Below, one piece after another: positions 1 to 8,014 of a stretch of DNA of 60,853 nucleotides. Location: NCBI GenBank assembly GCA_902778995.1, contig CACYZW010000007.1:1-60853 (forward strand), written 5' to 3'. Source of the DNA: an uncultured Eubacteriales bacterium (GTDB taxonomy: Bacteria; Bacillota; Clostridia; Christensenellales; Aristaeellaceae). Under the pieces are notes generated by a model that had not been told where the DNA came from, did not search any database, and saw only the letters and a list, made by a program, of their open reading frames with translations. Every line of letters starts with the position of its first letter. Within the stretch, counting starts at the first letter, position 1. Position numbers and translations under genes: made by a program.

Positions 1-125
1 GTCAAGGGAAATCAACACAGAAATGCAGTCGAGGTCGGAAATCGGAGATTTCCGAGTCCGCTGCGCGGACTGCCACGGCTCAAATCGTAGATTTGAGGCA
101 CGGCACCGTTGACGCCGAAAGTGCA
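1..125. repeat. Array of three short palindromes with 3-nt loops
   Basis: Three perfect hairpins follow one another: CGGAAATC/GATTTCCG (36-54, loop GGA), AGTCCGC/GCGGACT (55-71, loop TGC) and CTCAAATC/GATTTGAG (79-97, loop GTA). Stems are 7-8 bp and all loops are exactly three bases, but the stem sequences are unrelated. No T-run follows, so these are not ordinary terminators. The first ~30 bases resemble the middle of the MITE-like element seen at 26801-26968, so the array may sit inside a degraded copy. Similar arrays occur at 4882-5020, 19669-19746 and 59214-59340. Confidence 0.6.
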
Positions 126-150
126 TCTTTCCGAATTTAGAAACAGACTC

Positions 151-184
151 TAATGCGCCACGAGCATTGTGCGGTGTTTCCTAT
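151..184 (+). repeat. MITE-like element, right end only (copy A)
   Basis: This 34-nt stretch nearly matches the right end of the full element at 26801-26968, including the terminal GTGCGGTxTTTCCT. The left part of the element is missing or replaced by the palindrome array at 1-125. Confidence 0.6.
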
Positions 185-264
185 ACCAAAACAACAATTC
201 AACATGGTTATTATACAATATAAAATGGAATGTGTCTACAAAAATATGGATTTGTGCAAAAAAC

Positions 265-309
265 AATCCGACAGCTCTATACGAGAACCTGTCGGATTTA
301 TTTTTTTGT
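265..309 (+). terminator. Rho-independent terminator
   Basis: A perfect 10-bp stem AATCCGACAG/CTGTCGGATT (265-274 and 289-298) is followed by a T-rich tail (301-309). It lies upstream of the first visible gene and may end a gene lying left of the window. The A-run on its left side could let it act in both directions. Confidence 0.75.
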
Positions 310-361
310 TAACATATGTGTATTTATGGTAAATTCATACATTATGTGGTATAATTTGGGA

Positions 362-494
362 GACGGTGCATAATCGAATCGTGCGGTAACGCGATGCATT
401 TGGCCGTTCGTGGACCGCCAATTTCGCAAGCTTGCTGGCGCAGTCAAGGAATTGCCATACGGCAGGCGGCTGGCAATCAGCCCTTATTTCCTTA
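362..494 (+). repeat. MITE-like element, internally deleted copy B
   Basis: It aligns with the full element at 26801-26968 over GCATAATCGAxTCGTGC, GCTTGCTGG, GTCAAG, GGCAGGCGGCTG and the end TTTCCTTA. It lacks about 25 nt near the right end. It overlaps the first in-frame start codon of the downstream gene, so the first ~28 codons of that frame are repeat-derived. Confidence 0.6.
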
Positions 495-1090
495 GTATAT
501 CTGCTTGTTCACCCGGCTACAACGACGTCGGGATGGATTGCCCTGTGAGGAGTGATGTTTGCTTGAATCTCAGCGGCTATTGCTTTACAGCCACCGGCAT
601 CACGCAATACGCTTTCTTTTTAGAGGACAAGGAGCAGGTGTGTGTATCCCATGTCGCTCTGCCGGAGGCGCCCGTGCGCCTTGAAAGTGCCTCGGGCGCG
701 GAATACGCACTGCTGCGCTCTCCCGTCTGGGATGACAGAGGAACGCCGCATGCGGACGCCTCTGTACCCTTTCTCAACGCGGACGGCAGGGAAGCCGGGT
801 ACCTGTACTTGCTCGGGGAGGATCGCTTCGCCGTCTCCGTTCCCGGCAACGCGTTCGCCGGTCGTGTCATAATGGATCGGCTGCGCCGCAGCGTATGCTT
901 CACAGGGCTGGACGACGTCCTCGTCGCCCGCCTGGAATACAGCTTCGCCCGCATGCCATCGCGGGAAAGGTTCGGCGAATGGTTCCCAAGGCGATATATG
1001 GCCGAGGTATTTAAGCATGTGGACGAAAGCCTGTTGACCTTCGCTCTGGCCGCCCCGTTTCTCGGCTTCGATGGCATCGATATCGGCTGA
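410..1090 (+). CDS. Unrecognised protein, start uncertain
   Basis: I do not recognise this protein family. The open frame is 226 codons, with no clear signal peptide, membrane segment or catalytic motif; the middle and C-terminal parts (residues ~50-215) have ordinary globular composition. The GTG at 410 lies inside a MITE-like repeat and has no ribosome site. More plausible starts are GTG 545 (a GGGATGG about 11 nt upstream) or ATG 533. The gene may be the 3' remnant of a longer gene whose 5' end was replaced by the repeat. It converges with the MBG-repeat gene ending at 1185; the ~95-nt gap holds a weak GTGTGT/ACACAC hairpin. The frame is uninterrupted and its base composition is like the neighbours, so I think it codes, but its function is unknown. 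Confidence 0.5.
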   Translation: MDRQFRKLAGAVKELPYGRRLAISPYFLSISACSPGYNDVGMDCPVRSDVCLNLSGYCFTATGITQYAFFLEDKEQVCVSHVALPEAPVRLESASGAEYALLRSPVWDDRGTPHADASVPFLNADGREAGYLYLLGEDRFAVSVPGNAFAGRVIMDRLRRSVCFTGLDDVLVARLEYSFARMPSRERFGEWFPRRYMAEVFKHVDESLLTFALAAPFLGFDGIDIG

Positions 1091-1184
1091 TCTGTTCTGA
1101 CCGCCTGGCATAAGGATTATATATTTACGGAAATACCGCTGCACACAGTGTGTGTATGGAAACACACTTCGGGATCGGGATGAA

Positions 1185-4100
1185 TCAATAGATCTCAAAC
1201 TCTATCGTTCGCTTTGCCGGCAGCATATAATTGCTGTTTGAAAGCTTCGTCGCTTTCGCGGTGTAGGTCCCTCTTTTCTTCATCGCGCCGGTTACCGTCA
1301 CCGTGCACTTGTCGCCCTTGATCAAGCCCGTGGCCCTGGCCGTGGGCGCGATTTTTTGGCCGGTATATTTTAATCTGGTTCCAGTCCATTTCAGACCAAC
1401 CGTCTTCTGTTTGATTCTGAAGGTCCTTGTTCTGTTCTTGGGCAGCGCATAGTTGCGATTGGACAGCTTGCTGGCCCGCGCCGTGTAGCTGCCGGCATTC
1501 TTTTTGGCCCCCGTCACGGTTGCCGTGCATTTATCGCCGTTTATGACGCCGGTTACCGTCGCGACAGGCTTTTGGACATTGCCGTTATAGGTCAGCGTCG
1601 TTTTTTTCCATTTCAGTCCAACCGTCTTCGGGGCTATGACAAATGCGTGGGTCGCATCGTCCGGCAGCGCATAGTTGCTGTTTGACAGCCCGCTCGCCCT
1701 CACCGTATAGCTGCCGGCTTTTTTCTTGGCCCCTCTCACCGTTACGCTACAGACGTCGCCCGAAATCAGTCCGACCGCCGTCGCCCTGGGCTTTTGAATC
1801 TTTCCGTTATATGTGACGTTGGCGCTCTCCCATTCCAGGCTCACCGGTCTCGGGGCGATATCAAAGGCCTGATTCGCATCGTCCGGCAAGGCGTAGTTGC
1901 CGTTGGACAGCGCGATTGCCTCAGCCTTGTAACTTCCCGCATCCTTCTGGGCGCCCGTCACCGTCACCGCACAAGCGTCGCCTTCTATCAGATTGCCAAT
2001 CGTCGCCGAAGGCGCCTGCAATGCGCCGTTATAGATGAAACTGGCGTTTGTCCAGACCAGCGTCGCTTTTCTCGGAGCAATGGTAAACGTCTGCAGCGCA
2101 TTCTGCGGCAGGACATAGTTGCCGTTGGACAACGCGATTGCCGCAGCCTTGTAACTTCCCACATCCTTCTGAGCGCCCGTCACCGTCACCGCACAAGCGT
2201 CGCCTTCTATCAGATTGCCAACCGTCGCCGCAGGTGCCTGCAATGCGCCGTTATAGATGAAACTGGCGTTTGTCCAGACCAGCGTCGCTTTTCTCGGAGC
2301 AATGGTAAACGTCTGCAGCTCATTCTGCGGCAGGACATAGTTACCGTTGGACAACGCGATTGCCGCAGCCTTGTAACTTCCCACATCCTTCTGAGCGCCC
2401 GTCACCGTCACCGCGCAAGCATCGCCTTTTACCAGATTGTCAACCGTCGCCGCAGGCGCCTGCAATGCGCCGTTATAGACGAAACTGGCGTTTGTCCAGA
2501 CCAGCGTCGCCTTTCTCTGGGCAATGGTAAACGTCTGCAAAGCATTCTGCGGCAGGACATAGTTGCCGTTGGACAAAGATGTCGCCTCGGCGGTATAATT
2601 ACCGACGTCGGTCTGTTCTCCATCAACCGCCACCGTACAGATATCACCGGAGGCCAATCCGGTTGCCGTTGCCGTGGGCGCGTGGCTGTTTCCGTCGTAG
2701 GTAAAGGCGGTATCCGACCAGCTTAACCCAACCGTCTTTGGCGCAATGGCGACGGTTGCCTCACCCTCGATTACTTTTGAATTGCCTGTATGGATATAAT
2801 AATATACCGGGTGTGTACCGACATCCGCCCATGTGGGGCTTTCAACGAGATCGTATACGCCCTTGGACGTGCCATAGGCGACGATCAACGCCGCGTCTTC
2901 GGAGCTGATCCGAATGCCGTGTTGCCGGCCATCGTAAGTGCCCGAGAATCCCTCCACGGCAAAGGCGGTTTCACAGGCAACCGTCGCGGTGACATCGCCG
3001 CAGGGCATCGTAAAGCGCCATTCCCGTTCGCCCGTCCGTTGCAGATCCAAGAACCCATCGCCAAACCGGACGACGGGCGCTACGGCCTTGTACCCGGCGT
3101 CAGGATTCACCGTCAGCGTGACGGTTGCGCCTGCGTCCGCCACGGAGGGGTTTGATATCAGCGCGCCCTGTTCGGCGGAGGCCTTCACGGCGTAGCCCTT
3201 GCCGTAATCCGCGCCGGACAGCGTCAGCCACTCTATGCCATACGTTGAAAGCATGTTGTCACCGTAGGTATACTGGAGCCCACCGCAGGTATAGGGCCCG
3301 CCGGGTTCGCCGGCGCAGCCCTTCATAAACAGCCTTCCTTCCCAGACGCTGCCGTTGTCGCTGTTGGTCAGATCCACCAGATACGTCCGTCCATCGGGCA
3401 TGCGCACCGCATTCCACATATGCGCCTCCGGGATGCCGCCGCTCATCAGCTCGCAGGCCACATCGCCCTCAAAGTCGCTCAGGTCACACAGGTACTTGAA
3501 CCCCTTGGAGTAGCCCTCGCAGACCACCTTTGTATTCTCGTCGCCGTCGAATATAAAGACCAGCTGCCAGGGATCTCCGTAGGAGAGGCCTTCGTAGTCC
3601 CAGTTGTAATCCACCAATTCGCAAATCTTTTGGGCGTAGGCCGTCAGCTTCGTTATGTCGTCCTTGCTGGTATTGTCTGAAACAATGGCCTTTATATTTG
3701 TCACCGCCGTATGCACCCGGGCGGGCAGATCGTTCACCTCGTAGGTTCCCACCGTTCCTGTTTTGGAATAGTCCGCAGAGACAGACATCTTCGCGGTCAA
3801 CTTCCCAAGTCGCGCATATTTCACATCGTCCTTTGTTATAAAGAATTTAGTATAACTCCATCCCATTCCCCCGCCAGTCGTCTTATTGAACCAATACAGC
3901 TCATAGGGATAATCCGCCAGCAGGGCCTGCATGATTTTTCTCTGGTTAAAGCCTTCTTTCGCCAAAAGCTTCATTCCCAAATTGGCGTCGTCGAGGCTCG
4001 ACAATCCCAATTCCTCCGCTGTCCACCAGTTGTTCGTCAGACCTGCGTCGTCATCATTGACGCTTAATTCCGTGGAAGTCCTCTCGCCCCCGGCAACCTC

Positions 4101-4757
4101 GCGGATCATGGGAACCAGGGCATCGTACAGCCTGAGGTTCAGCCCGCTCAGGCTCCTGCGCCCGGAGTAAGCCGAGCGATTGCTGTGCACACTTCCCATG
4201 CCCGGCAGCACCCGATTCAGGTAGCCCTCGAACAGCGTATCGTTGTCCGCGCTGCCGGAGGTTGTGACGTTCGCCAGGCTCTCCACGGCGTTCACAGCCG
4301 CGCCGTCCGGAGTCGCGGAATCATCGGGCTGCGACGCAAGTGCGGTTTCGTCCGCCACCGCCTCCGGCATCGCCTCGATCGCTTCCACGGACGCGCCGTC
4401 GATTTCCACGGATACTTCCTCATTTTGGTCGTGCGTATCGTAGCCGACATCTGAAGCATCTTCCGTTTGTACGATGACCTCACCCACAATTTCCAATTCC
4501 TGTGCGTCCACATCCTGAAGCGGCGCCAAATCGATCAGCGCATCCGAGAGCAGTCCGTCCTCCAAATCTATGTTCAGGGCAATGTCGCCGTCCAAGGGCA
4601 AGCCAAACCCGGGCGCGTTCTCAAGGATCCCGGCCTCTTCCATTTCTACTTCCATGTCCTTCGCTTCCGACGCGTCCGCCTGTGCGAACAGAGCCGACGT
4701 CAGCAGCGCCGACATTGCCAGAAGCAAAGTCAGCATCAGGCGTATCCGGCGATACAT
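1185..4757 (-). CDS. Secreted transglutaminase-like protein with MBG repeats
   Basis: A 1,190-residue exported protein. Residues 1-29 form a signal peptide ending near ALFAQADA, followed by a strongly acidic linker (~30-165). Residues ~340-470 form a transglutaminase-like core with a candidate triad Cys413 (VVCEGYSKG), His446 (EAHMWN) and Asp462 (YLVDLTNS). A beta domain resembling InlB/Flg_new repeats lies at ~525-595, then one degenerate and seven clear MBG-type beta repeats of ~74 residues (YNG...GDxC.VTV.GA...GSYxAxA..LSNxNYxLP). There is no LPXTG or SLH anchor; the last repeat reaches the C-terminus. The start is set by a GGGAGGG site about 8 nt upstream of ATG 4757. Likely role: peptide cross-linking, peptidase or adhesive function at the cell surface, inferred from architecture only. 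Confidence 0.85.
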   Translation of the reverse strand: MYRRIRLMLTLLLAMSALLTSALFAQADASEAKDMEVEMEEAGILENAPGFGLPLDGDIALNIDLEDGLLSDALIDLAPLQDVDAQELEIVGEVIVQTEDASDVGYDTHDQNEEVSVEIDGASVEAIEAMPEAVADETALASQPDDSATPDGAAVNAVESLANVTTSGSADNDTLFEGYLNRVLPGMGSVHSNRSAYSGRRSLSGLNLRLYDALVPMIREVAGGERTSTELSVNDDDAGLTNNWWTAEELGLSSLDDANLGMKLLAKEGFNQRKIMQALLADYPYELYWFNKTTGGGMGWSYTKFFITKDDVKYARLGKLTAKMSVSADYSKTGTVGTYEVNDLPARVHTAVTNIKAIVSDNTSKDDITKLTAYAQKICELVDYNWDYEGLSYGDPWQLVFIFDGDENTKVVCEGYSKGFKYLCDLSDFEGDVACELMSGGIPEAHMWNAVRMPDGRTYLVDLTNSDNGSVWEGRLFMKGCAGEPGGPYTCGGLQYTYGDNMLSTYGIEWLTLSGADYGKGYAVKASAEQGALISNPSVADAGATVTLTVNPDAGYKAVAPVVRFGDGFLDLQRTGEREWRFTMPCGDVTATVACETAFAVEGFSGTYDGRQHGIRISSEDAALIVAYGTSKGVYDLVESPTWADVGTHPVYYYIHTGNSKVIEGEATVAIAPKTVGLSWSDTAFTYDGNSHAPTATATGLASGDICTVAVDGEQTDVGNYTAEATSLSNGNYVLPQNALQTFTIAQRKATLVWTNASFVYNGALQAPAATVDNLVKGDACAVTVTGAQKDVGSYKAAAIALSNGNYVLPQNELQTFTIAPRKATLVWTNASFIYNGALQAPAATVGNLIEGDACAVTVTGAQKDVGSYKAAAIALSNGNYVLPQNALQTFTIAPRKATLVWTNASFIYNGALQAPSATIGNLIEGDACAVTVTGAQKDAGSYKAEAIALSNGNYALPDDANQAFDIAPRPVSLEWESANVTYNGKIQKPRATAVGLISGDVCSVTVRGAKKKAGSYTVRASGLSNSNYALPDDATHAFVIAPKTVGLKWKKTTLTYNGNVQKPVATVTGVINGDKCTATVTGAKKNAGSYTARASKLSNRNYALPKNRTRTFRIKQKTVGLKWTGTRLKYTGQKIAPTARATGLIKGDKCTVTVTGAMKKRGTYTAKATKLSNSNYMLPAKRTIEFEIY
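1980..2650 (-). repeat. 222-bp near-identical tandem repeats inside the MBG gene
   Basis: The motif CTGGCGTTTGTCCAGACC recurs at 2041, 2263 and 2485, exactly 222 bp (74 codons) apart, with only scattered substitutions between units 2-4 of the MBG array. Outer units are much more diverged. This pattern points to recent duplication or gene conversion in the centre of the array. Confidence 0.85.
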
Positions 4758-4805
4758 CCATCATCCCTCCCATCTGCAGATACAGGCACCATGCCTCCTA
4801 TTACT

Positions 4806-4834
4806 ATTTTACACCATTTTCCGCGATTTGTCTA
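4806..4834 (-). promoter_or_regulatory. Sigma-A promoter of the MBG-repeat gene
   Basis: On the minus strand TAGACA (4834-4829), a 17-nt spacer and TAAAAT (4811-4806) lie about 50 nt before the start codon. Confidence 0.6.
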
Positions 4835-5490
4835 TGCGGCATATGCAAAATGGAAACACAGCAAACGCCCAATAATCGTTACAGTTCAACCTGCGGTTTC
4901 GCAGTAACTGTCGAAAGGGGACAGGTCCTCCCTCGAACAGGTGCGGCGCTTCAATCCACAGGATTGAACCGACCGCATCCCGGCCTTTGGCCGGGATGGA
5001 GAATCTGAAAGGGTTTTTCCCCTTGACATCCCCCCCAAAATATGCTTGAACATCGAAGATAATCAAGCATAATCCGCAAGACAGGCATTTCCCAGAAGGA
5101 AAATGCTGCCATCAGTACCAAATATGTGGTTCAGGCATGGTTTCGCCACTCACAACTCGAATCAGCAAACATGTTGTGAAATCCCAAAGGTGTTATCCAA
5201 GGCTTTGCGACCCGTTAAACCAACAGATGTCACCAGTTTCTTTTCTTTTGCCCTTCGTTCAAAATGCGGCAGCGGTATACAACCGGCTGATATCGAGGCA
5301 AACCAAAGTCACAGCACATGGGCATCCTACGCCTCTATTTTTTAGAATATCGGGAAAAACAATACTTTTCATGCGATTTAAATCTGGCAAATCAGTATTG
5401 CTGTTTGAATTGATTATCCCTGTCGCGATTGCGATGAAGCGCAGTATAACTTCAGCCGTCGATGTGTCGCGAACATGAAGCGGTATTCCC
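4835..5490. other. Non-coding region with palindromes
   Basis: No convincing gene was found: the short open frames here lack ribosome sites and protein-like composition. From 4882 to 5020 there is a cluster of hairpins, including TTCAATCC/GGATTGAA (4950-4968, loop ACA) and CATCCCGGCC/GGCCGGGATG (4976-4998, loop TTT). A longer-loop palindrome TATGCTTGA/TCAAGCATA follows at 5040-5071. The remainder (5072-5490) is AT-richer and shows nothing recognisable. Confidence 0.6.
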
Positions 5491-5925
5491 TCAATGGTTG
5501 AGGATGGAAAACAGTATTTCGTCCAATTCCCAGATTGCTGCGAAGCCTCCTGCGACGAGCTGACTGCGTATTTCGCTGAACAGGTTCGTCAATTGCTCGC
5601 GTTCCTGCCGGTTCCAGACCGGCAGCCTGTCTTCCGGCAGCAGTTGCCCCAACAGGCATTCTTCCTGTTTGCTCAGTCGCACGCCGCTCATGCGCAGCCA
5701 ATCACAGCGTATGCCGTTGAATAACCGCGCCCGTTCTGCCGTGAATTCCCGGAGGGAGCCGTTGGATACACCGTCGCCGCTGAGGCAGCGATGTATATGA
5801 ACATCCGCAAGGCATGATATTTTCCCCACCCTGGACGCTTCCATATAGAAGCGGTAGTCCTCCAGGCCGGGGCAATCCTCCCGATACGAGAGATTCTTTT
5901 CCTCCAAAAACGACTTCCTGAGCAT
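5491..5925 (-). pseudogene. Glycosyltransferase, C-terminal fragment
   Basis: Third reading-frame segment of a broken two-domain glycosyltransferase. Read upstream to about 6000 in this frame, the segment continues the GT2 fold (SPKHYLAKLLTGN, then HSSAMLRKSF and EDYRFYMEAS), the conserved region that follows the donor-binding part of family-2 enzymes. The apparent ATG at 5925 is an internal methionine with no ribosome site. A one-base shift near 5990-6005 separates it from the middle segment; no homopolymer is present there. Confidence 0.75.
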
Positions 5926-5957
5926 TGCGGAAGAATGGCAGAATTCCAGATTACCCG

Positions 5958-6743
5958 TCAGCAGCTTCGCCAGATAATGCTTTGGCGAGCCGGCATTACA
6001 GCGGAATGCGCGACGATCCTGCCTTCCCGATCGATCACCGAGGCTGCCGTCCCCAGGATCATGACCTCCCTGTCGTTTTCCAAATAGCTCAGCTGCGCCC
6101 TCAGCCTTTCCGGAAGCGAAACGGCATCACCGTCCATCACGGCAATGTATTCGCCGCTGCTGACGCTGATAGCGCGGTTCATGGACGCGGCAATTCCCCG
6201 ACTACGGTCGTTTTCCAATAATCGAATCCTCGGGTCGGAAAAACCGCGAATCACATCGCGCGTCGCATCCGAGGAAGCATCGTCCACGATGATCAGTTCG
6301 AAATGCTGCCAGGATTGATTCAGAATGGAAGATACGGCCTCGGAAATATAAGCCTCCACATTGCAGGCCGGCATGATCACGCTCACGAGCGGCTCCCTCC
6401 CCGGGGGAAGCGGAGGCGTAAAAAAACGTTCCCGATTGATCCGCCACGCCCTTCCTTCCGGCCAGGCCTTTCCGGCCCTGCTGTTCCAGGCTTCAGATTC
6501 CTCGATTTTTCCGCTGTCATAGGCAAGCGCGCACAGCTTCAGGCAGGGAAGGTAATCGTCATAGCCCGTGAACTCGATCATATACGACGTAATGTCAACC
6601 GGCAGGGCTGTGGCAAGCCTGTACTGCCTTTGGGCTTCTCTGGCATCCCCCAGGCCCTCTGCGGCCAACCCCAGAGATAGCAAAAAAAAGCCGATCGCGG
6701 AACGTGATACTGCTCGACGGATGTGGAAATCAACTGTCGGCAC
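5958..6743 (-). pseudogene. Glycosyltransferase, middle fragment (TPR linker and second GT2 domain)
   Basis: Second segment of the broken glycosyltransferase. It starts in a helical TPR-like linker (GLAAEGLGDAREAQRQY) and then carries a GT-A family-2 domain: VSVIMPACNVEAYI, IIVDDASSDAT and the metal-binding DGD in AVMDGDAVSLPERL. Its N-terminus reads in continuity with the preceding segment if one T is added to the T8 run (minus strand of 6682-6689). It ends prematurely at 5958 after VMPARQSIIWRSC. No ribosome site precedes the apparent start, so it is not an independent gene. Confidence 0.75.
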
Positions 6744-7537
6744 TCGTCGTACGCCTTTAGTCTAAGGAGCATCTTCGTCATAAACACCATCGCGTACTGG
6801 ACGCGTTGGGCGGAAGGATTTGTCGCAAGCAGCGCCCGCCATGCCTCCAGCGCCCTGTCCCTGTAGTCCCGAAGCGCCAGTTCGCGGCAATAATAGGACA
6901 GCATGTAGGCGCCGGACAGCCTTCCGGCGCTCCTGACATCGTCAAATATCCGCATGTTCCGATTGGGTTCGTTCACATATTCCTTTTTATGAAGGATCGT
7001 TATTTCGGGGCAAAGGATTATGTTCATGCTGTCATCGATCGTTATGGCTTCATGAACGTCTCCTTGCCACCGGCAGGCGAGCGCACGTCGATGGATTCTG
7101 TCCCGCAGCCCCATATCGGACAGGAAACCGAAATTGTGGTAGGTCATGAAGACGCCATCCGTCTGAGGCGTCAGTCGCTTCTTGAGATCAATCAGCTTGC
7201 GTATCTCTTCCGGATACATGACATCGTCAGCGTCAAGCCACATCACAAAATCACAATGTGCTTTCGAAGCCGCATAATTGCGAGCCCTGGCAAAACTGTT
7301 CTGCCAGGGCTCGCTGAAAACGAGATCCGTGTATTCTCCGGCGATCTCTCTGCTCCTGTCCCTCGAACCGGTGTCCAAAATGATCAGTTCATCCGCAAAC
7401 TGTACGGCTGCGGACAGACAGCGCCCCAGAACCCGCTCTTCATCCTTGACGATCAGGCAGACGCTGAGGGTCGCCGGCGTTTGGGTCTGATCAGCACAAA
7501 TAGTGTCATTCAGCATCTTGAATACAGTATCAGGCAA
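6578..7537 (-). pseudogene. SunS-like family-2 glycosyltransferase, N-terminal segment
   Basis: Start of the broken glycosyltransferase. TTG 7537 has an AGGA site about 11 nt upstream and lies 36 nt after the stop of the double-glycine peptide gene, so the two are probably co-transcribed. Residues ~24-125 form a GT2 domain (LSVCLIVKDEERVLGRC, IILDTGSRDRS, DAD in FVMWLDADDVMYPEE) of the SunS/WcaA-like type often followed by TPRs. Residues ~210-285 look helical and TPR-like. True coding leaves this frame at the T8 run (6682-6689); the last ~35 residues are out-of-frame sequence. SunS-type enzymes glycosylate bacteriocin peptides, but many relatives act in polysaccharide synthesis. The lesion may be real, phase-variable or a sequencing error. 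Confidence 0.75.
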
Positions 7538-7573
7538 AGCTCAAAATCCTATGTTCACCAGGTAATAATGAAA

Positions 7574-7750
7574 TCATTTGATGCTGCCTGAGCGATCACC
7601 GGAATTTTTGATGTCCGCCGAGTTAAAATTGCTTCCGTTGAAGGCTACCGTGTTTATTTCTGCGCCACCGTTGGCCTTCTCTATCTGTTCCATCGTCAGG
7701 TCTTCCACGTCCAGCGGGCGATTGTTATCCGCTTTTACAGTTTTCTTCAT
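7574..7750 (-). CDS. Double-glycine leader peptide, putative RiPP/bacteriocin precursor
   Basis: A 58-residue peptide. The start is ATG 7750, because AAGGAGGA sits 7 nt upstream of it; the other ATG at 7756 is only 1 nt from that site. Residues 1-29 look like a double-glycine leader: LDVEDLTMEQIEKANGG has Leu at -12, Ile at -7 and Gly-Gly at -2/-1. The predicted 29-residue core starts AEINTVAFNGSNF, lacks Cys, and is rich in Ser, Asn and Gly. The next gene, 36 nt downstream on the same strand, is a SunS-like glycosyltransferase, so Ser/Thr glycosylation of the core is possible. No peptidase-containing ABC exporter or immunity gene is visible. Alternative: a signalling peptide. Leader call fairly sure; function inferred. 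Confidence 0.65.
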   Translation of the reverse strand: MKKTVKADNNRPLDVEDLTMEQIEKANGGAEINTVAFNGSNFNSADIKNSGDRSGSIK

Positions 7751-7816
7751 CTTCATTTCCTCCTTGTCCGCAGCGATGGGATATACGGAATCCAAAGCAA
7801 ATCCGTATTTGTTAAG

Positions 7817-7845
7817 AGTGTATTGCATCGTGATTGCCATATCAA
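7817..7845 (-). promoter_or_regulatory. Probable promoter of the leader-peptide/glycosyltransferase unit
   Basis: On the minus strand TTGATA (7845-7840), 17 nt, TACACT (7822-7817), about 65 nt upstream of the peptide start codon. Confidence 0.5.
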
Positions 7846-7941
7846 TATAATTACTTGAATTTAACATCCGAACTTTCCAGCGACGCTTCCGGTCTGTCTG
7901 GCCCCTGGATGCAGCCGCCTATGGCTTTTGGCTCGATTATG

Positions 7942-7950
7942 TGTTATACT
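7942..7950 (+). promoter_or_regulatory. Extended -10 promoter of the DUF2974 gene
   Basis: TG-T-TATACT fits an extended -10 element. No good -35 is seen at the right distance. It lies about 65 nt before the ATG at 8015. Confidence 0.45.
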
Positions 7951-8014
7951 GGCAGCGTACATTGTGGTCTGAACCGTTTCCCAAGGGAAAGGCAAAACGG
8001 AGGGTGAGCACTCT

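Noticed and set aside
1980-2650. CRISPR-like regular repeats
   Set aside because: The 222-bp and 15-bp (59594-60517) repeats are coding and in frame, with no unique spacers and no cas genes.
5072-5490. Small plus-strand genes in the gap upstream of the MBG gene
   Set aside because: Short frames overlap each other in two frames, have no ribosome sites and no recognisable protein features.
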